Source: Molossus alvarezi (Eukaryota; Chordata; Mammalia; Chiroptera; Molossidae). Taken from it: 64,000 nucleotides of DNA. This document shows positions 23,973 through 35,372 of the stretch, piece after piece (position 1 is the first letter of the stretch; each line of letters starts with the position of its first letter). Location: NCBI GenBank assembly GCA_037176705.1, contig CM073887.1:30569501-30633500 (forward strand). Direction: 5' to 3'. The position numbers and the translations under genes were made by a program. The notes under the pieces were generated by a model that did no database searches, had not been told where the DNA came from, and worked only from the letters and a program-made list of their open reading frames with translations.

Positions 23973-25411
23973 TTTTAATATTTATCTTATCATGATAAAA
24001 TATTTCCAATTCTATAAAAGAGGATAAGGAAAATATTAGAAGTACAAATATCGTAAAGAAACTTTTCTGATTGAATGTATATAAATTGCCTTTATTCTTT
24101 TATAAGAAGTATATATCACTTCATTTTATAGGTGCCCCATAATTTATTTGGAAATTTTATTTTGGGAAATATTTATTTCATTGTTAGTTATATTTTTATT
24201 TTATAGCAAGAGTTCTACAAATGATTTATATATGTATATCTCTCTATTATTTGTTTTTAACTGTACTATGTATTCTTGGAAAGTGTAACTGTTTTACTCT
24301 ATTTCACATTGTTTATCTTGTGTTAGTCCCACACTCACCACTAGTTTCAAGTTGATTTTTCCCATCGTTATATGTATATTCAAAAACCAATTTCAGACTC
24401 CAAACACACATTCAACTTAGCTCACTAATGAAGTTCTCCCCCAACAGTCAGCTACAGTTAATGTTGTCCATTCAAACTAGTCTATGCTTCTAAATTGGTG
24501 GCAATATCTCACAACTGAAATTCACAACTATGAAGAATTTCCAATAAGGAGTAGTTGTCATGTTTATCACTTACTCCACTTGTCAGCTATTTTTTTTTTT
24601 TTTTTTTTAATTCTGGGAAACAAACTGCAGTACATATTTATTTCCAGGCTCACATGTAAAATAGGTGTCAATCCAAGTCTGAGTAAATATAAAATAAAAC
24701 ATCTGTTTTCTTTAAACTGGATTTATTCCACAGACCTTTTTTATGTAATGAAAATCACTCCACAGAATATGTTGAGGATCTTCATTAAAATTATAGCTGT
24801 GTTTTATGATACAGTTGTATATAGCTCAATTATAATGGGTAGTGAATCCTTTTTATGATGTTTTTTTAACTCTGTGGACTAACGTTTTGAATGACAATAT
24901 AGTGAGAAAACTCATAGAAGGGTATATGGCTGTGCCCTGTCCACCTGTTTTCTTTTTGACCAGACTTGGTTCTTTAAGGCTGCATGAATGATAACTAGAT
25001 ATCATCAAAGCCATTAAGTTTATAGTCATATGCCAACCTAAAAGGTGATGGGAAAATAAAACTTAAGGTTATACGAACACCTTTTTCTCCTCATGTTAAT
25101 TAAGGAATAACAGATTTTTCCTCTATATATGCTATTATGTTATTTCTACTTTATTCTCATTTTCATTCTTTTGCACTACTGCTGAACTCTGATGAGGATA
25201 CAATATTCAGTGTAATCTGTTTAGTCTTCAGGTTATAGTTTTCTGTACATCTTATTCTACTGATATGAGATGAATAAAATGCCAGATGAACAGTGACCCC
25301 TTGAGCAGCAACCAGAAGTAATTTTCAGTCTTAGTCTTTGTCAACCCAACTGATGTCAGGTTGATAACGTAGCTGTCAATGGTATTTTTACAATGGCATT
25401 TTTGACTGGTC
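23973..25411. other. Unassigned AT-rich DNA with a T-run
   Basis: A T-run at 24590-24608 could be the reversed poly(A) tail of a minus-strand retrocopy whose body lies downstream, but I cannot identify such a body. The overlapping 124-codon frame (24484-24858) includes this run and is not gene-like. Confidence 0.4.
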
Positions 25412-25425
25412 AGGCATTGTGTTTT
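25412..25425. repeat. Target-site duplication of the 25426-25688 SINE
   Basis: AGGCATTGTGTTTT here is repeated exactly at 25689-25702. Confidence 0.95.
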
Positions 25426-25688
25426 TTATATATATGTATATTTTTAATCCTCACCAAAGGATATTTTCCCATTGATTTTTAGATAAAGTGGGAAGGAGGG
25501 AGAGAGAGAGAGAGAGAGAGAAAGAAACATCGATGTGAGAGAGACACATCAATTGCTTGCCTCCTGCTTGACCCCAGGTTGGGGATCAAACCTGCAACCT
25601 AGGTATGTGCCCTTGACTGGAAATCTATCCCAGGACTCTAAGGTCCATGGGCTGATGCTCTAACAATTGAGCAAAACCAGCCAGGGCT
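25426..25688 (-). mobile_element. Bat SINE with perfect 14-bp TSD
   Basis: Minus-strand reading starts at GCCCTGGCTGGTTTTGCTCA and shows a middle with GGTTGCAGGTTTGATCCCC, ATCGATGTTTCTTTC, a long CT run (seen as GA at 25499-25523) and the tail ATCCTTTGGTGAGGATT. The head has extra bases between A and B boxes compared with the other copies. Confidence 0.95.
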
Positions 25689-25702
25689 AGGCATTGTGTT
25701 TT

Positions 25703-26423
25703 AAGGCTGAAGTTCAACCATTACAATATTTTCTTTCTATAATTAACTCTGAATTACAAAGATTCCAAATTGGAGAGCTCTGAATGGTCAGTAAATTAGA
25801 TTGATAATGAAAAATTTTACATTAGACAGAAATAATTAAAAATAGCCAAATGACTATTTCAAAATCTAATCCAGGGTAAACATGCTGCAATAAAATTATT
25901 AAAAGTAGTAGGAAATTTAATATGAAGGAAATGGGTAGCCACATTGAAAGAATGAGATTACAGAAATAGTCTTATTTATTCTGATTACCTTACAGATTCA
26001 GTAGGCACACACAGAACTTCACACACACAAATGTTTTGTTTGTTTGTTTTTTCCCTGATAGCTAGGGAAATATAGAAAATAAATAGTTCCTAATAGTTTT
26101 TCATTAAAATAAAACATGGGTTGATATTAGTACTTTCGCAAAGCAAAAATTAAACCTATCAGTTGATTCAACATGTCATCTACATTTTATAACATGTAAC
26201 TCGAAGCCAAGACGATTTGACCCTGTCATAATGCAATCAGTTTTCTTCACCTAACTAACAGGACTTCAGTGCTGCAGTCTCCGTGTTAAAAGTGTCTGCC
26301 ACTTGACACTGGTCACCCATGGGCTTATAATACAAACTGTCCATGTTTATATAATAATTTTTAAAGCACATTTACATGTACTAACTTTAAAATCAATAGT
26401 CTGTTAATCTCTAAAATCATTTA
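25703..26423. other. Unassigned DNA with a (TTTG)n tract
   Basis: No gene is seen. A short TTTG-type tract lies at 26033-26052. Confidence 0.5.
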
Positions 26424-26481
26424 CATGTTAAAAATGAAAATATTGAGACTAGCATGTTAAAAATGAAAATATTGAGACTAT
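26424..26481. repeat. 29-bp unit duplicated in tandem
   Basis: CATGTTAAAAATG continuing to GAGACTA occupies 26424-26451 and recurs exactly at 26453-26480, with one base (G) between them. This is a recent local tandem duplication. Confidence 0.95.
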
Positions 26482-27184
26482 AAAACAAATATGCCTGGTA
26501 TCAAATTAGTAAGTCTTAGGACAAGACTGGAATTTACAGTTTCTCTCTCCACAGATGACCAAGTCAGCCTTACTCCCCAGCAGATGGTACAATCCTTCAG
26601 TAACACTCTAGCATGCAATCCTTTCGGCAACTGAAAAGTAATACATACATGACCTGTTGCTGGCACTGTTGTTTTTGGTGTAAATATACTACCAGGCTTT
26701 TCATCTTCTTCCTCTCCCGAGACCGTGCTATTGCTTTATAACCTGAGAATATACAAATAAATTGGCTATGTACCAAAGCCTGATACTCACATGTAAACTA
26801 GAGGTTATTTTCTAATAATATGTTGTCCAGAATGATCTCTCTGAGGACTTTTAACATTTTTATAGTGATTTCGTCTTCCTAGAGACTCTAGTAAAATTAA
26901 AAAGAAAAAAGAGTAGGTCTTGATTCAATTTTTTATAATAGTACCCTTGAGAAATTTATTGGAGTTCCTTCATGTCATGAAAATGCAAAAGAAAGCATGC
27001 TATTTTAGTTACGTCTCCGCTTTGGGATTTCCTTCTCTAACTTCCGATTTTAAGAGTGGCAATATTATTCTGCCGTTTGACTAGTCTCAAAATCTCTGTA
27101 ATCTTTAATCTGCAATTTATCCCTCTCCTGTACAAGTTGATCTGATCCTATGATTGCCCATTTCCTACCTGAGAAAATTCACTT
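26482..27184. other. Unassigned DNA
   Basis: No gene or classified repeat is recognised. Confidence 0.5.
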
Positions 27185-27370
27185 TGCAACTTACTCTTCA
27201 TTTGACCTTGGCCAAGGCAAACTCTGTTCTCCAGTTTTGCCAATAGTTAGATGGAGATAATAAAAGTATTCATCTCATATGGCTCTTATAAGAATAAAAT
27301 GTGTTGATATTTCTTATATAAACAGCTGTCCACACAATATCTGACACATATTAAGCAATACATAAGATTA
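27185..27370 (-). mobile_element. MIR-family ancient SINE
   Basis: Plus-strand text follows the reversed MIR consensus in order: TTGACCTTGGCCAAGGC, CAGTTTTGCCAATAGTTAG, ATGGAGATAATAAAAGTA, then TCATATGGCTCTTATAAGAA and a degraded ATTAAGCAATACATAA end. MIR is shared by mammals and long inactive. Confidence 0.6.
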
Positions 27371-27925
27371 GCAATCTCAGCCAAGTGCACAAATTCCTTC
27401 AAATCCTCATTCTGAAGTTTTAACAGTTCCCAGCCACTGTATTCACTGTTTCCCAGCTGCCAAACCCATCTTGTCAGTCATTTCCATATGATGTCTTCAC
27501 AAATCTGCTGCCACACCTTTTCCCCAACACTAAGTTCTTTATTTATAATGTCTTCTATACTTTAGAATGATAAAATTTCTAGTACTAGTGTGAGTACTGG
27601 ACACTTAAGAACACATGCCAAATGTCTCAGCTGTCAAAAGTAATTTTAGGCCTTTCATCAGAGAAACCTCTTCAAAGTCTGAACTCATAAGACTTATTAT
27701 ACCATTTTTAAGATTTTTATAAGGACAGAATGTATGAAGAGCTTAGTCCAGTGCCTGATAAATATTTAATATTCAATAAATGTCAACTATCATACATCAC
27801 GCTATTATATATAAGTATGATATTTAGTCACATTGTTGATTACATGCACCACCACTTGACTCTCCTGCATTGAGTTTTTAAAATTCTGCTTTTCTGTGTT
27901 GCCTTTCAAAAAAATGTATAAATGT
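27371..27925. other. Unassigned DNA with a short MIR/L2-like end
   Basis: At 27737-27785, AGAGCTTAGTCCAGTGCCTG then ATTCAATAAATGTCAACTA resembles the 'GTGCCTGGCACATAGTAGGTGCTCAATAAATG' ending shared by reversed MIR and L2. The rest is unassigned. Confidence 0.45.
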
Positions 27926-28136
27926 GCCCTGGCCGGTTTGGCTCAGCGGTTAGAGCGTCGGCCTGCGGTCCTGAGAGACCCGGGTTCGGTGTCCGCTAAG
28001 GGCACGTATCTCGGTTGCAGTTTGTCCCCGGCCCTGGTTGGGTCGCGTGGGTGGCAACCACTCGACGTGTCCCTTTCACGTCGATTTTTCTCTCTCTCTC
28101 TCTCCCCCTCCCACACTCTATCTGAACAACAACAAA
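27926..28136 (+). mobile_element. Bat SINE, group B, with long TSD
   Basis: A well-kept copy: GCCCTGGCCGGTTTGGCTC, AGCGGTTAGAGCGTCGGC, B box GGGTTCGGTGTCCGC, CTCGGTTGCAGTTTGTCCCC, TTTCACGTCGAT, and CACACTCTATCTGAAC. The sequence AAAATGTATAAATGTG lies immediately before (ending 27926) and after (ending 28155), a TSD of at least 16 bp. This copy lacks the TATCCTCGGGTGAGGATA tail motif. Confidence 0.95.
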
Positions 28137-28155
28137 AAAAAAATGTATAAATGTG

Positions 28156-28601
28156 TCTTTCGTACTCATGTTCATCCTGTTTTCTCAATGCAACTCTGAA
28201 TCCTTTTAGATAAATATCGTGTCTTCAAAATTTATCAAATATATGCCAAATTATGATAAAATATTATAATGGGACCCCTACCTACCAAGTTCTCTTTAAA
28301 ATATGGACTGTATTTCATGGACTAAATATGACAGCATGGAGTATCAAATAGAATATTAAAGCCAAAGAATTTTGTAAGAGAAGCTTTGTCAGAGGAAATG
28401 AACAGTCTTTTGATCCCTCAGATGAAAATGGAAAAATTATCATTTAAAACAGATCAGCCATGTGTTCATTATTTCCTGTCAATGACTTTTAACAACTGTG
28501 TAATTAAAATTACAGATGCTGGAAAGTAACCAGGCTTATTCTGTTGTCCTGGAAACTGAATTCTTGAGCAATGGTATGCTTGGCCTTGTTTTTTTATTCT
28601 A
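28156..28601. other. Unassigned DNA
   Basis: No gene or classified repeat is recognised. Confidence 0.5.
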
Positions 28602-28839
28602 TTGTTTTTAAAATCCTCACCCGAAGATATTATTTTCCATTTATCTTCAGATAGAGTAGGAGGGAGGAAGAGAAAGAGAGAAACATTGATGTGAGAGAGA
28701 CACATCAACTGGTTGCCTCCCACACAACCCCACCCAGGGCCTGGGACTGAAATACAACCAAAGTGCCCTTGATGAGAATTGAACCTGCAGCTCTTTGGTC
28801 CTCAGGTCGATGCTAACCTCTGAGCCAAACTGGCCAGGG
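28602..28839 (-). mobile_element. Bat SINE, group B
   Basis: Minus-strand reading: ACCCTGGCCAGTTTGGCTCA, GGTTCAATTCTCATCAAGGG, a middle with TTGGTTGTATTTCAGTCCC, ACATCAATGTTTCTC, CTACTCTATCTGAAGATAAA, then the tail ATATCTTCGGGTGAGGATTT. No clean target-site duplication is seen. Confidence 0.92.
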
Positions 28840-29790
28840 TTCAGTCTTCTTTTTAAACAGGTCAGTTAGAGGAAAGAAAATATTAAACTTAAGTGTAAAA
28901 TCTTCAATAAAAAAATTGGGGAGGAAAAATATTAGATGAAGCCATGACTACCTGAATTTAAGTGTGTGTTCTCCAATTCATAGATTTGAATAGATAGGAC
29001 TCTTTCACACATTACCATTTTGAAATATCAAACATATAGAAATCCCAAAATTGATTAAAAAAATAATTTTTAAAAATGCTTGATATTCAGAAAATTTTAT
29101 TCACAGAAGAATCTATAGAAAGAGAGACTGCCGTATATTTTTTAGACCTTTTCTTTCTCATCAATTCTGCCTGAAGGCAGGGGACATAGCTCTCATTGAC
29201 ATGCACATCCATTTGCTGACAAAGTCATTCCCCTTGTTCAACAGTTTTAATTACAAAAGACTATTAGGAGAATGGGACTTTACTGAAGACACCTAATCCA
29301 TCCACCCACAGTTTGTTTTACTATTGTCTTTAATGCTTAAGGGTGGTAGTCATTAATTTTTAATACTTGAACTTTCTCACTGAATAAAATAAATTGGATC
29401 AACATTGGTTTATGATGATTCTGTTATATAATTTTCTGCCCCTGGATTACAGGTCAATACTCAGCCTTCTCATCTTTCATAGTAGTACATCCTTCCACCT
29501 GTAAGGGGAGGATATATATTCTTAGGAATTAAACAATAATTGCACTAATGTGTATTTGTTTTCTAGCCTCTCTTTGGGCTGCTAACCACATGGAATCATT
29601 TATGCTACTGTAAACTAGAAATGTGTTTGTGAAATCTGACATTTGTTTCATACTTTCAGAATCAGTAATGAAATAGTAAGAAAATATTAGCAACAAGGAA
29701 CGCTAATAAAATGTCAGAAATATATTTTAAAAACTCTCATTTATACTGTGTAAAATACTGCTGAAATCATGTATAAAGTTAGAGATAATA
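28840..29790. other. Unassigned DNA
   Basis: No gene or classified repeat is recognised. The last 15 bp (AAGTTAGAGATAATA, 29776-29790) are the TSD of the next SINE. Confidence 0.5.
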
Positions 29791-29970
29791 CCCTGGCCAG
29801 GTAGCTCAGTTGGTTAGAGCGTTATCCAAAATGTCAAGGTTGCAGGTTGAATCTCCAGTCACAGCACATACAAGAAGCAGTCAGTGACTACATGAATAAG
29901 TGATACAACAAATCCATGTCTCTTTCTCTCCTTCTCTCCCCCTTCCTCTCTCTCTAAAATCAATCAATTA
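29791..29970 (+). mobile_element. Old bat SINE, group A
   Basis: CCCTGGCCAGGTAGCTCAGT, TGGTTAGAGCG, a B-box relic (GGTTGAATCTCCAGTC), a shortened middle and CTCTCTAAAATCAATCAATT. The TSD AAGTTAGAGATAATA / AAGTTGGAAATAATA (29971-29985) matches at 13 of 15, consistent with an older insertion. It resembles the 538-692 copy in lacking the GGTAGGGGG middle. Confidence 0.9.
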
Positions 29971-29985
29971 AAGTTGGAAATAATA

Positions 29986-30433
29986 AAAAAGAAAGGAACA
30001 TTGTTATGCACACATATATGGAATTAAAGATAAAGCAAATATAATTAACTCTGTTATTCAAAGTGATGAAGAAATACAGAGGCATGAATAAATTAAAATG
30101 TAAATAATAAAATAAAGTCTTCCCTCATCATTTTAATTTGAAGTCAAAATACATTCAAGGATTTTCTACATACATACATTTATGATTAAACTTTGTCAAG
30201 CCATATTAAATGAATATGTGGAAGGTTGATAGTAACCTAGAATTAAATTGGTTGATAAGAAAAACATTGCATATAATGTATGCTCCATATTAAATATCCA
30301 CAGATGACTTAGCCTTGACTGTCCTGTGCATAATTCAGACCAAAGCACAACCTTGGCTTTACTTAAAGTACAGAGGGCAATAGTAAGGTATTTTAAATAC
30401 TTAAAAATGAAAGTCATCGTTTAAGAATTTAAT
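29986..30433. other. Unassigned AT-rich DNA
   Basis: No gene or classified repeat is recognised. Confidence 0.5.
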
Positions 30434-30467
30434 CTTTTTATTCTGTTCAGATAGAGTGGGAGGGAGG

Positions 30468-30507
<40 letters not shown>

Positions 30508-30674
30508 TCAGAAATATCGACGTGAAAGGGGCACATTGAGTGGCCGCCACCCGCACAACCCAACCAGGGCCCAGGACAAACTGCAAGCGAGGCGCGTGCC
30601 CTAAACGGAACCAAACCCAGGTCTCTCTGGACCGCAGGTCGATGCTCCAACCGCTGAGCCAAACCGGCCAGGGC
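30434..30674 (-). mobile_element. Bat SINE, group B, with expanded GA tract
   Basis: Minus-strand reading: GCCCTGGCCGGTTTGGCTC, AGCGGTTGGAGCATCGACC, GGTTTGGTTCCGTTTAGGGC, TCGCTTGCAGTTTGTCC, TTTCACGTCGATATTTC, and CCCTCCCACTCTATCTGAAC. Its CT tract (seen as GA at 30468-30505) has grown to about 38 bp. Flanks AGAATTTAAT and AGAATTAATT suggest an imperfect TSD. Confidence 0.93.
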
Positions 30675-32634
30675 GAGAATTAATTTGGGGGGGAAATTAT
30701 CTCTAGAAATAATGGTTTTCAATATTTGAGTAAACCTAAATAAACCTCTAAGGGACCTGAGAATATCCTCTAGAAAATCAAGTCATCATGAAGTCTAGAA
30801 AGAGGAGCCCCAAATTCATTACCATGTTTCCAACATTAGCAAGATCCAATTTGGTATTCTTTGCAGCACTAGTCTAAAGAACAACTGGTAATTATAAGAT
30901 GATGATAACATTAGGCTTTGCGATTATCTACTAAACGCCACTTTTTCTGATGTGTATTACCAAGGACCAAGTTAAAATCACATTTTCTTCCACTTAAGGA
31001 GAGGGGCTTCTATGTATAGAAAGATAACAATGAAATCAATCTTCAGTTAGAATGTGCTATTTTAACAAGATATTATCTCAGTTTACTAAATTTAGCTGTT
31101 TATGGGGCAATGTTCCTGCTGAACTCTTAAGTGTTTGAAAAACAGAGTATCTCATGGTTCTCTCTGAATCTACTCGACCTAGTTGAGGCCCTGTGTCTAA
31201 GAATCACTTGGTAAGTATTGAATAAAACTGTCTCTTCATTGCAGAATGAAAGCATTTCATGGTTTGTATGCGATATAACATTCGAATTCAGTAAACATCA
31301 AATTCAAATTGTAATGTTTTTAAGAGCAGGAGTTACATATCTGTGGTCTGGATCTTTCTGCGTTGTTGTATTTTTACTTTACCCCACCCTCTTTTTTAAA
31401 AAAATTAAGAGTATATTCAATCAAAATCTACTCTAAAAATAGTACTTTGTCCAATAGTTATTTAATCTTAAAGTCTGTATATTCTTAAAACTGGAACTTG
31501 GCAAGGGTGCAGCGTGAGCAGATGTTTATAGGAGATCCCGAATAGGATAGACACTTAAAGATATTGAGTGATTCAGTGCAGATTCTTCAAGCTGCTGTCA
31601 GAAAGCTGAAAGGCTCCACGGCCTTTTTGTGTATTGCTGTTTTCAGCAATAAAATTTGCATTTTAATCTGCAGGGATGTTCATGTCTTTCTGCCAGCTAG
31701 TATCAGCATCCTGTCCAGAATCATCAAACTAGAAGCATGATGGTCCTGACAAGTATTTTCATTTCACTTAGCAAATATTCCTTCCATCACTGAAAAGTTA
31801 ACGTCTCCATAACCAGAACTTATATTACTTTGGAGGGCCTAAAAACTTCATTTAAACAAACAAAAGTGATTTCATGAGGAATTACACTGCCATAACAAAT
31901 TAACAGTTTGAATAAGGGAAGTCATAGGAGTCTTCATAGCATCTGGAGCACACAGAATTCAAAGTGCTCAAAGGGGAAAACATTGTCCTTAGTTATGTTT
32001 GCCCAGTTTAGTGGAAATTACACATGCATATCAGAGTAGAAGCAGTTCCTGCTCAACCTACTGAAAATTCTAATTAGAGAGATCCACACAGTGCCCATCT
32101 AATTATACCTATGGACTTTTTAAAACTACTTATGTAAGCAAGAATATAAATGAACATGGGTTGCCCACAAATAAATACAAAAAGATATCACAACATTAGA
32201 AGAAAGATCAGTGATTAAATCACTAATACATTTAGTTCCTGGAGGGATATTTAAAATGAGATTAAAAAGAGAACAAAATAGATTATCTGCTTCATTTTTT
32301 CAAAAGAAAAAAAAAATTAAATGTTTTTTAAGAGTACCTCCAGAGACACTTGACAAAATGCCCCAAAGGAAGTTTTTCTAAATTCTATAAATGTGTTGAA
32401 AATATCATTTTACTTTCTTATATATAATTTAAAAAAATAGCAAATTGCACAAATACAAACTTGAAACTTTATAGTGCTTAATAGTATTGTATTATATGGT
32501 TGTTGACTTCACAAAATTAAGTGGCAATGTTTGTATATTTGTTCAAAGAATGCCAAATTATGGAAATAAAAATTTACAGTCTCCAAATTTCATCCTCAGA
32601 GAAACACTGAGAAAAATTTGATGCTAACATTATA
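30675..32634. other. Unassigned AT-rich DNA
   Basis: About 2 kb with no supported gene or classified repeat. Confidence 0.5.
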
Positions 32635-32732
32635 AACAGATAGATATATGATAGAGCCATAAATAGATGATGATGATGATGAAGATCAATTGATCGATCG
32701 ATAGATAGATAAATGATATATAGATAGACAGA
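32635..32732. repeat. Compound GATA/GAT/GATC microsatellite
   Basis: Interspersed ATAGATAG, GATGATGATGATG, GATCGATCGATAG and ATATATAGATAG runs. The minus-strand frame across it (ending in I/Y repeats) is a by-product of the repeat. Confidence 0.9.
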
Positions 32733-33944
32733 AAGCTAGGAATTATCAATGTCTGTCTTAGTAAACACCACTTTAACAATCTTTTTTTATTTAAATTTTG
32801 ACTATTTTTCCTCTTTCTGTGTACCTTACTCATGATCTCCTCCACCCTGTTGTTTATCAATATTCTTAAAACTATCACATCATAATGATGGTCATAATAG
32901 TGAATGTAATGATTATAACATATTTTAAAAATCCCATGTTCTAGTATGTACTGCAGTTTCTACAGTACCCATAAGTTTTAGTATAAAATATGAAACATAT
33001 AAATTTACCAATGTAGATTACATGTTAAAATTGTGTATGAGCAAACATGCATTGTCTTATATTTCCAGAATTTTCAAAAGGAAGAATCAAACATAATAAA
33101 CAAAGGGAAAAATGAAATAGTAATTCTTTCTTTGGTGTAAAGACTTTCTTAAGTTAAAAATTAATGTGATCGTAATAAAATGACATAATTAATTCTACTT
33201 TGAAACATTCATCTATCGATAATGAATCTGGAGATCTCAAAAGTATCAAAAAATGCAATTATTTGAAGATAAGGGGACAGTATTTGGAATTACATTATAA
33301 CTAATTTTTCATCAAGAGTCATCTAGAGTAGTTAAAAAGAACTTTATTGGCAGCTAGAAAATTACTAAAAAATGTGCTTCAGATCTGATTATAACTCAAA
33401 TGACAAATTTATATGCAAGCATCACAATAAAGTTACATACTATTATTTTATGACTGATTAAACATTATTCACTTATGTGGGATTTACATTTTATATATTT
33501 TGCTACTAATAATTTATATCAGAATAATAATGCACATTGAAGCTTATATTGCAGTTATATTTTGTATTCTATGATATAAGTTATTTTCAAAACACCTTTA
33601 ATATTTAGTAAATGTTAAACTATCAACACACTGATATTAATACTAATAATTTAGCATTCGTATTGTTATTTTGCTCTGACAATGCAATAATTAAATAATA
33701 ATAATGATTAAAAGATTGGAAAACAGGGAAGATAAAAGCCATACAAGGAAGAAAGGGAAGGCGATTAAATATTATTTTAAGTTTTTATATCATGTAGAAT
33801 TTACAAAACACTTTTACAAATAATTTCCTTGATAATTTTCTCCAAACCAAATTATTCAATACCTAACCCGTCTCAGTAACCCTCTGGCAGAATTATGCAT
33901 TGACCTCCATATCACTGGAAAAAACATTTATTAAAAGCCCTCAA
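32733..33944. other. Unassigned AT-rich DNA
   Basis: No gene or classified repeat is recognised. Confidence 0.5.
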
Positions 33945-34186
33945 GCCCAGCCAGTATGACTCAGTGGCTGAGTGTGGACCCATGCACCGAGAGCTTGCTG
34001 GTTCGATTCCTGGTCTGAACTCATACTCAGGTTGTGGGGGTGATACCTGGTAGGGAGTATACAAGAAGGCAGCCAATCATGTTTCCATCTCATTGATGTT
34101 TCTGTCTATCTCTCCTTTTCCTTTCCTCTCCCTCTAAACATCAATAAAACATTAAGAAATAAAAGTAAAAATAAAAAAAGACCTCA
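33945..34186 (+). mobile_element. Bat SINE, group A
   Basis: GCCCAGCCAGTATGACTCAG, GTGGACCCATGCACCGAGAG, B box GGTTCGATTCCTGGTC, GGTTGTGGGGGTGATACC, GGCAGCCAATCATG, tail AACATCAATAAAACATTAAG. The flanks AAAAGCCCTCAA and AAAAGACCTCAT form an imperfect 12-bp TSD. Confidence 0.92.
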
Positions 34187-35093
34187 TGAACTGACTTCCC
34201 CTGTTAGATTGACAATTCTTTTTCTTCAACCCACTCTTTCCATAATTTCTAATTTATATATTTATGTATAATATTCTTATTTCTCATTCTTGGTACCTAT
34301 CTAGTGTCAATATACTAAACAATGTTTTGCTTTACCTGCCTTTGTATTGATGGGCAACTATGTTAAGAATTTTTATGTAGAGGAAAGAAAGTGATTATCA
34401 AGAAATGCAGCTATCAGTCCATCAAACAATTATGAAATCAAAATGTTCAACAACACAATTCTGAAGAATGGATCACTAAGAACCAAGTTAGGTTCTTAAA
34501 ATAGAACCTATTATTTCATCTAATTGATTAGTGATAGACTCTAGGAATGCTTAATAACAGTGCTAAACACTGATTCTGAAACTAAAAGTACTTCACTATT
34601 TCAGTAAAACACAGAGATATGGAGGTAAGTAGTTGATGGGAAAAGAGAAGAAGGGATAGAAGAAAAAGAGTAAGAAAAAGAAGAAGGTGAAAGGACGAAG
34701 AAGATAATTTAAACTCTTTAAAGGTCTCAACTGGAGACGAGCAAGAGAAAACAATCTTGTTCATGAGGATACATCTTATTGGGGGGGGGTATAGAATATT
34801 GGTGATGAAACAGTTGGTGTCTTGTTTTCATATTAAAAGAATAAAAGAATAATAATCTTTATTGAATTAAATAGTAATGTGAATATATCACCCATAACAA
34901 GACAATGGGGAAAAGGAAGTAACATTCATTCAAGTGATTCTATGCATAACATAACATGAAAGAAATAATGTCAATTTACCATATTGTTTCAAAAATGAAA
35001 ACATCAAATTTTCTACTAAAATATGGTCATATTGAGCTAAAAAATAACTTCACCTCTGAAATTTATAAATAACATCTAAAATTATGTGATAAA
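34187..35093. other. Unassigned AT-rich DNA
   Basis: No gene is seen. A G-run lies at about 34781-34790, and a purine-rich stretch (GAAGAAAAAGAGTAAG) at 34640-34710. Confidence 0.5.
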
Positions 35094-35105
35094 AAATAGT
35101 TTGGA

Positions 35106-35360
35106 GCCCTGGCCAGTTTGGCTTAGCGGTTAGAGCGTCAGCCTGCGGTCCGGAGAGACCCGGGTTCGGTTCCCGCTAAGGGCACGTACTTCGGTTGCAG
35201 TTTGTCCCTGGCCCTTGTTGGTCGTGCTGGAGGCAGCCACTCAATGTGTCCCTTCACGTCGATGTTTCTCTCTCTCTCTCCCTTCCTCTCTCTCCCTCCC
35301 ACTCTATCTGTACAAAAAAAAAAAAAGGAAAAATATCCTCGGGTGAGGATAAAAAAAAAT
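35106..35360 (+). mobile_element. Young bat SINE, group B, with perfect 12-bp TSD and full tail hairpin
   Basis: GCCCTGGCCAGTTTGGCTTA, GGTTAGAGCGTCAGCCTGC, B box GGGTTCGGTTCCCGC, TTCGGTTGCAGTTTGTCCC, CCTTCACGTCGATGTTTC, CCTCCCACTCTATCTG, an A-run, then TATCCTCGGGTGAGGATA (35334-35351) and a second A-run. AAATAGTTTGGA flanks it exactly (35094-35105 and 35361-35372). The tail motif is a 7-bp perfect stem with a 4-base loop. Confidence 0.97.
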
Positions 35361-35372
35361 AAATAGTTTGGA

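Noticed and set aside
24484..24858. 124-codon frame on the plus strand
   Set aside because: It runs through a T-run coding for a poly-Phe stretch and has no family resemblance or exon signals that I can support.
27926..28000. tRNA-like A and B boxes in this and other SINE heads
   Set aside because: They lack a foldable acceptor stem and sit at the start of long SINE bodies; they are tRNA-derived promoters, not tRNA genes.
27896..28150. Open frame containing LAQRLERRPAV, seen again at 11430-11693 (-), 23480-23683 (+), 30447-30722 (-) and 36931-37164 (+)
   Set aside because: These similar peptides are translations of the SINE tRNA-like head and body. They recur because the SINE recurs and are not a protein family.
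32630..32878. 82-codon minus-strand frame rich in Ile and Tyr
   Set aside because: Its composition comes from the GATA/GAT microsatellite.
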